From: Cucumis sativus | Taxonomy: Eukaryota; Streptophyta; Magnoliopsida; Cucurbitales; Cucurbitaceae | Direction of reading: 5' to 3' | Assembly (NCBI RefSeq): GCF_000004075.3 | Contig: NC_026659.2 | Coordinates: 27,298,272-27,362,271, forward strand | Length of the DNA stretch: 64,000 bases | Part shown: positions 61,919-64,000 of the stretch, piece by piece | Layout: the number at the start of each line of letters is the position of its first letter | Numbering within the stretch: position 1 is the first letter of the stretch | Program-made: the position numbers and the translations under genes | Notes under the pieces: generated by a model | What the model was told of the DNA's origin: nothing | Database searches by the model: none | What the model saw: the letters and a program-made list of their open reading frames with translations, nothing else

Positions 61919-64000
61919 TGTGCTCAACTTGCAATTAGCTTTTTAATAAAGCGCCATTTTCGAGTATACACCCTTAAAGGTGTACTTTGTGTACACCATG
62001 ACAAAAATAATACACACCTTTCTCATACCTTTAACTTCACTTATGTAATTGTTTTTCTTCATGTAAGACAAGCTGGATGAGGAGATAATTACGTTTAAAA
62101 AATAAAAATTAACAGTAACCTTTTTGTAGAGGTGGGAGGTAATCATCTTTTGAAGATAAGGTTGATTGTGTGTAAATAAAATATGTTGGATTGAGTTAGG
62201 GTAATGTTGTGTTTGTTTTTGGGGATTGAGAATAATTGTAGGAGTAAATCAACTTTGGATTAGGCTGTCAAAGTAGTTAAATCGTAATTTGGGATGTGGA
62301 TTGTATTTGGGCTACGTACACCCAAATATATAAGTGCATCCAAGTTTTTCTCCTAAGATAGCTCCTAAAAGCATCATTACTGTCAACCTTGATAAATATT
62401 CTTCATGGCAACATGGGTTGTCATGCATAATATTAGGTCAAAAATCAATCTATACCTCTAAATTTTAGGGATGTCCAAAAATTTATTCGTAAATGCTATA
62501 ATTAATTTAAAACTGGAGAGAAACCCAGGCATGAGAAATTATGAAATGTGTTTTTTTCATTTAATCTAATGCATGATAATTTATCTCTACTGTTTAGTTA
62601 CAAAAGTACTTTATATACGCGACTTTCTAAAAGTTAATTTAAATGGAATTCAAGTTAATTGAGTTTAAATTTATTCAATTATTAAATTTTAGAACTTTAA
62701 AGATTTTTTTAACAGAAAATGTCCATTCGATTGGATCATAGTTAAGTCGATAATAATTATGGTGAACAATGAAACCCTTTATTTACAAATCTTGATTCTT
62801 ATTTTAATTGAATTTAATACATAATTTTACAATTCATTAAACGATGAAATGTATTATTTAGTAAAATTGTATTTTATATAATTAGATTATTTTTAGTATA
62901 TATATACACTTCCATTCTAAAAAATCTTGACTTGTGTAAGTCCCATTAATACGTAATATTGTGATATTTATTAAAATAGTTACTGTTTTTTCTTAATGAC
63001 TATTGAAATTAATAAGTAGTGTCACGAAATAATAATAATATTTGGACAAAATTAAGGGTGTTGCAATAAGTAAAAGTGAATTAGAATATTATTGCTTTTT
63101 AGTTTGACGGATGAATTACAACTTACAAGTTTTAAACAATTTTAAAACTCCCGTTGGCATATCACTTTACGCCGTATAAAATACTATTTGATTCTTTGCT
63201 TTCATTACTTTTTTTTTTTTTTTTTTAAATGTTATGGTGTCAAAATAATAGCAATAATTAATTCTTAATTTACTGAGAGGAAAAGAAAAAAAAATAACGA
63301 GGAGTCGAGTGTGGTACTGTTCCAACATCATGGTGCTTAATCCAAATGTGATGGTTTATATATATTTGAATAATATTGAATTATATATTGAAGTAGTGTT
63401 AATTAGAATTGAATCTTTATAGTTCAACTCTTTAATTACTTTTATTAGAGTTATACTTATCTTATCTTAGTTGAGTCATTGTTCAAGTGGTACTTATTAA
63501 TAATATAGTAAAAAAAATATATAAGTTTTGGTGCATTGAGGTTGGTGTAATCCATTCAAACATACAACACTTGTAAAATTAGAAATCAGAAAATTACAAG
63601 ATAAACATTCTTAGATGACAATAATATATATTTTGGTGGATTTTAGTTTTTTTTTTTTAATATATATTTTGATTCATCAATATATCTCAACCAATTAAAT
63701 TGTATTTAAGTGGACTATAAATTAATTTAAAATAGTAAAAGTAAAATGAAATTATATTTAGATAGTATTATTAATGCTTTCAAAAGTCCAATATATGGAA
63801 AATGAATTTCTAGATGTTTAATCCATTTTTAGTCAAAGGAAAAAAAAAAAAGAGATTAATTTAAACAAAACCCAATGAGAAATTCACCAAAAATATTAAT
63901 TTAGAAGGAGGGAGATATTTCTTATCAAATATTTTCAAATCAATTATTAAAAAAACTAAAAAAAAAGGTCTGAGGAAGAAAAGCATTCAAATAAATAAGT
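61919..64000. other. Right-end intergenic region
   Basis: Very A/T-rich. A short hairpin TACACC-CTTAAA-GGTGTA lies near 61970. No gene, RNA gene or clear repeat boundary was seen. Confidence 0.55.

Overview
This window looks like nuclear DNA from a eudicot plant. It is very A/T-rich between genes. Its genes have short GT-AG introns, chloroplast transit peptides and plant-only families (KCS, CONSTANS-like, LBD, CLE, RBCS). A cucurbit source is my guess, based on the style of the small dispersed repeats; the sequence does not prove it. I saw no bacterial, viral or organellar genes and no intact autonomous transposon.

Layout from left to right: (1) the 3' part of a WD40-repeat gene, + strand, 1-3972, running off the left edge; (2) 7 kb of A/T-rich intergenic DNA; (3) a one-exon 3-ketoacyl-CoA synthase of the CER6/KCS6 type, +, 11004-12494; (4) 7 kb with no gene; (5) a seven-exon homocysteine S-methyltransferase, +, 19601-22465; (6) a two-exon CONSTANS-like B-box/CCT factor, +, 23718-25035; (7) a repeat-rich spacer with two copies of a fold-back element; (8) a class II LOB-domain gene, -, 27901-29013; (9) a CLE peptide gene, -, 33845-34168; (10) a weak two-exon small-ORF candidate, -, 38261-39435; (11) a Rubisco small subunit gene, +, 41778-42541, with a light-type promoter; (12) a conserved plant protein of unknown function, -, 46624-47321, probably with a 5' UTR intron; (13) plastid ribosomal protein L15, -, 53578-55948; (14) 8 kb with no confident gene but with a hAT-like MITE, orphan promoter-like motifs and a small ORF. 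Exon boundaries were worked out by hand from reading frame, GT-AG sites and intron phase.

The genes do not form a pathway, but their order is informative. From memory of Arabidopsis locus numbers, KCS6, COL6 and LBD42 are neighbours (At1g68530/68520/68510), KCS5, COL16 and CLE43 are neighbours on the duplicated segment (At1g25450/25440/25425), and HMT1 and RPL15 are neighbours (At3g25900/25920). This window appears to carry a merged ancestral version of those blocks. The most interesting items are the CLE43-like gene with Cys at the usually Gly position 6 and two possible starts, a fold-back MITE family with three copies, a hAT-type MITE with a near-perfect 8-bp target duplication, a 24-bp perfect palindrome centred on a G-box, a tandem repeat in an RPL15 intron, and an Arg-Trp-Gly-Asn variant at the KCS active site. 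I did not find a clearly new biological system.
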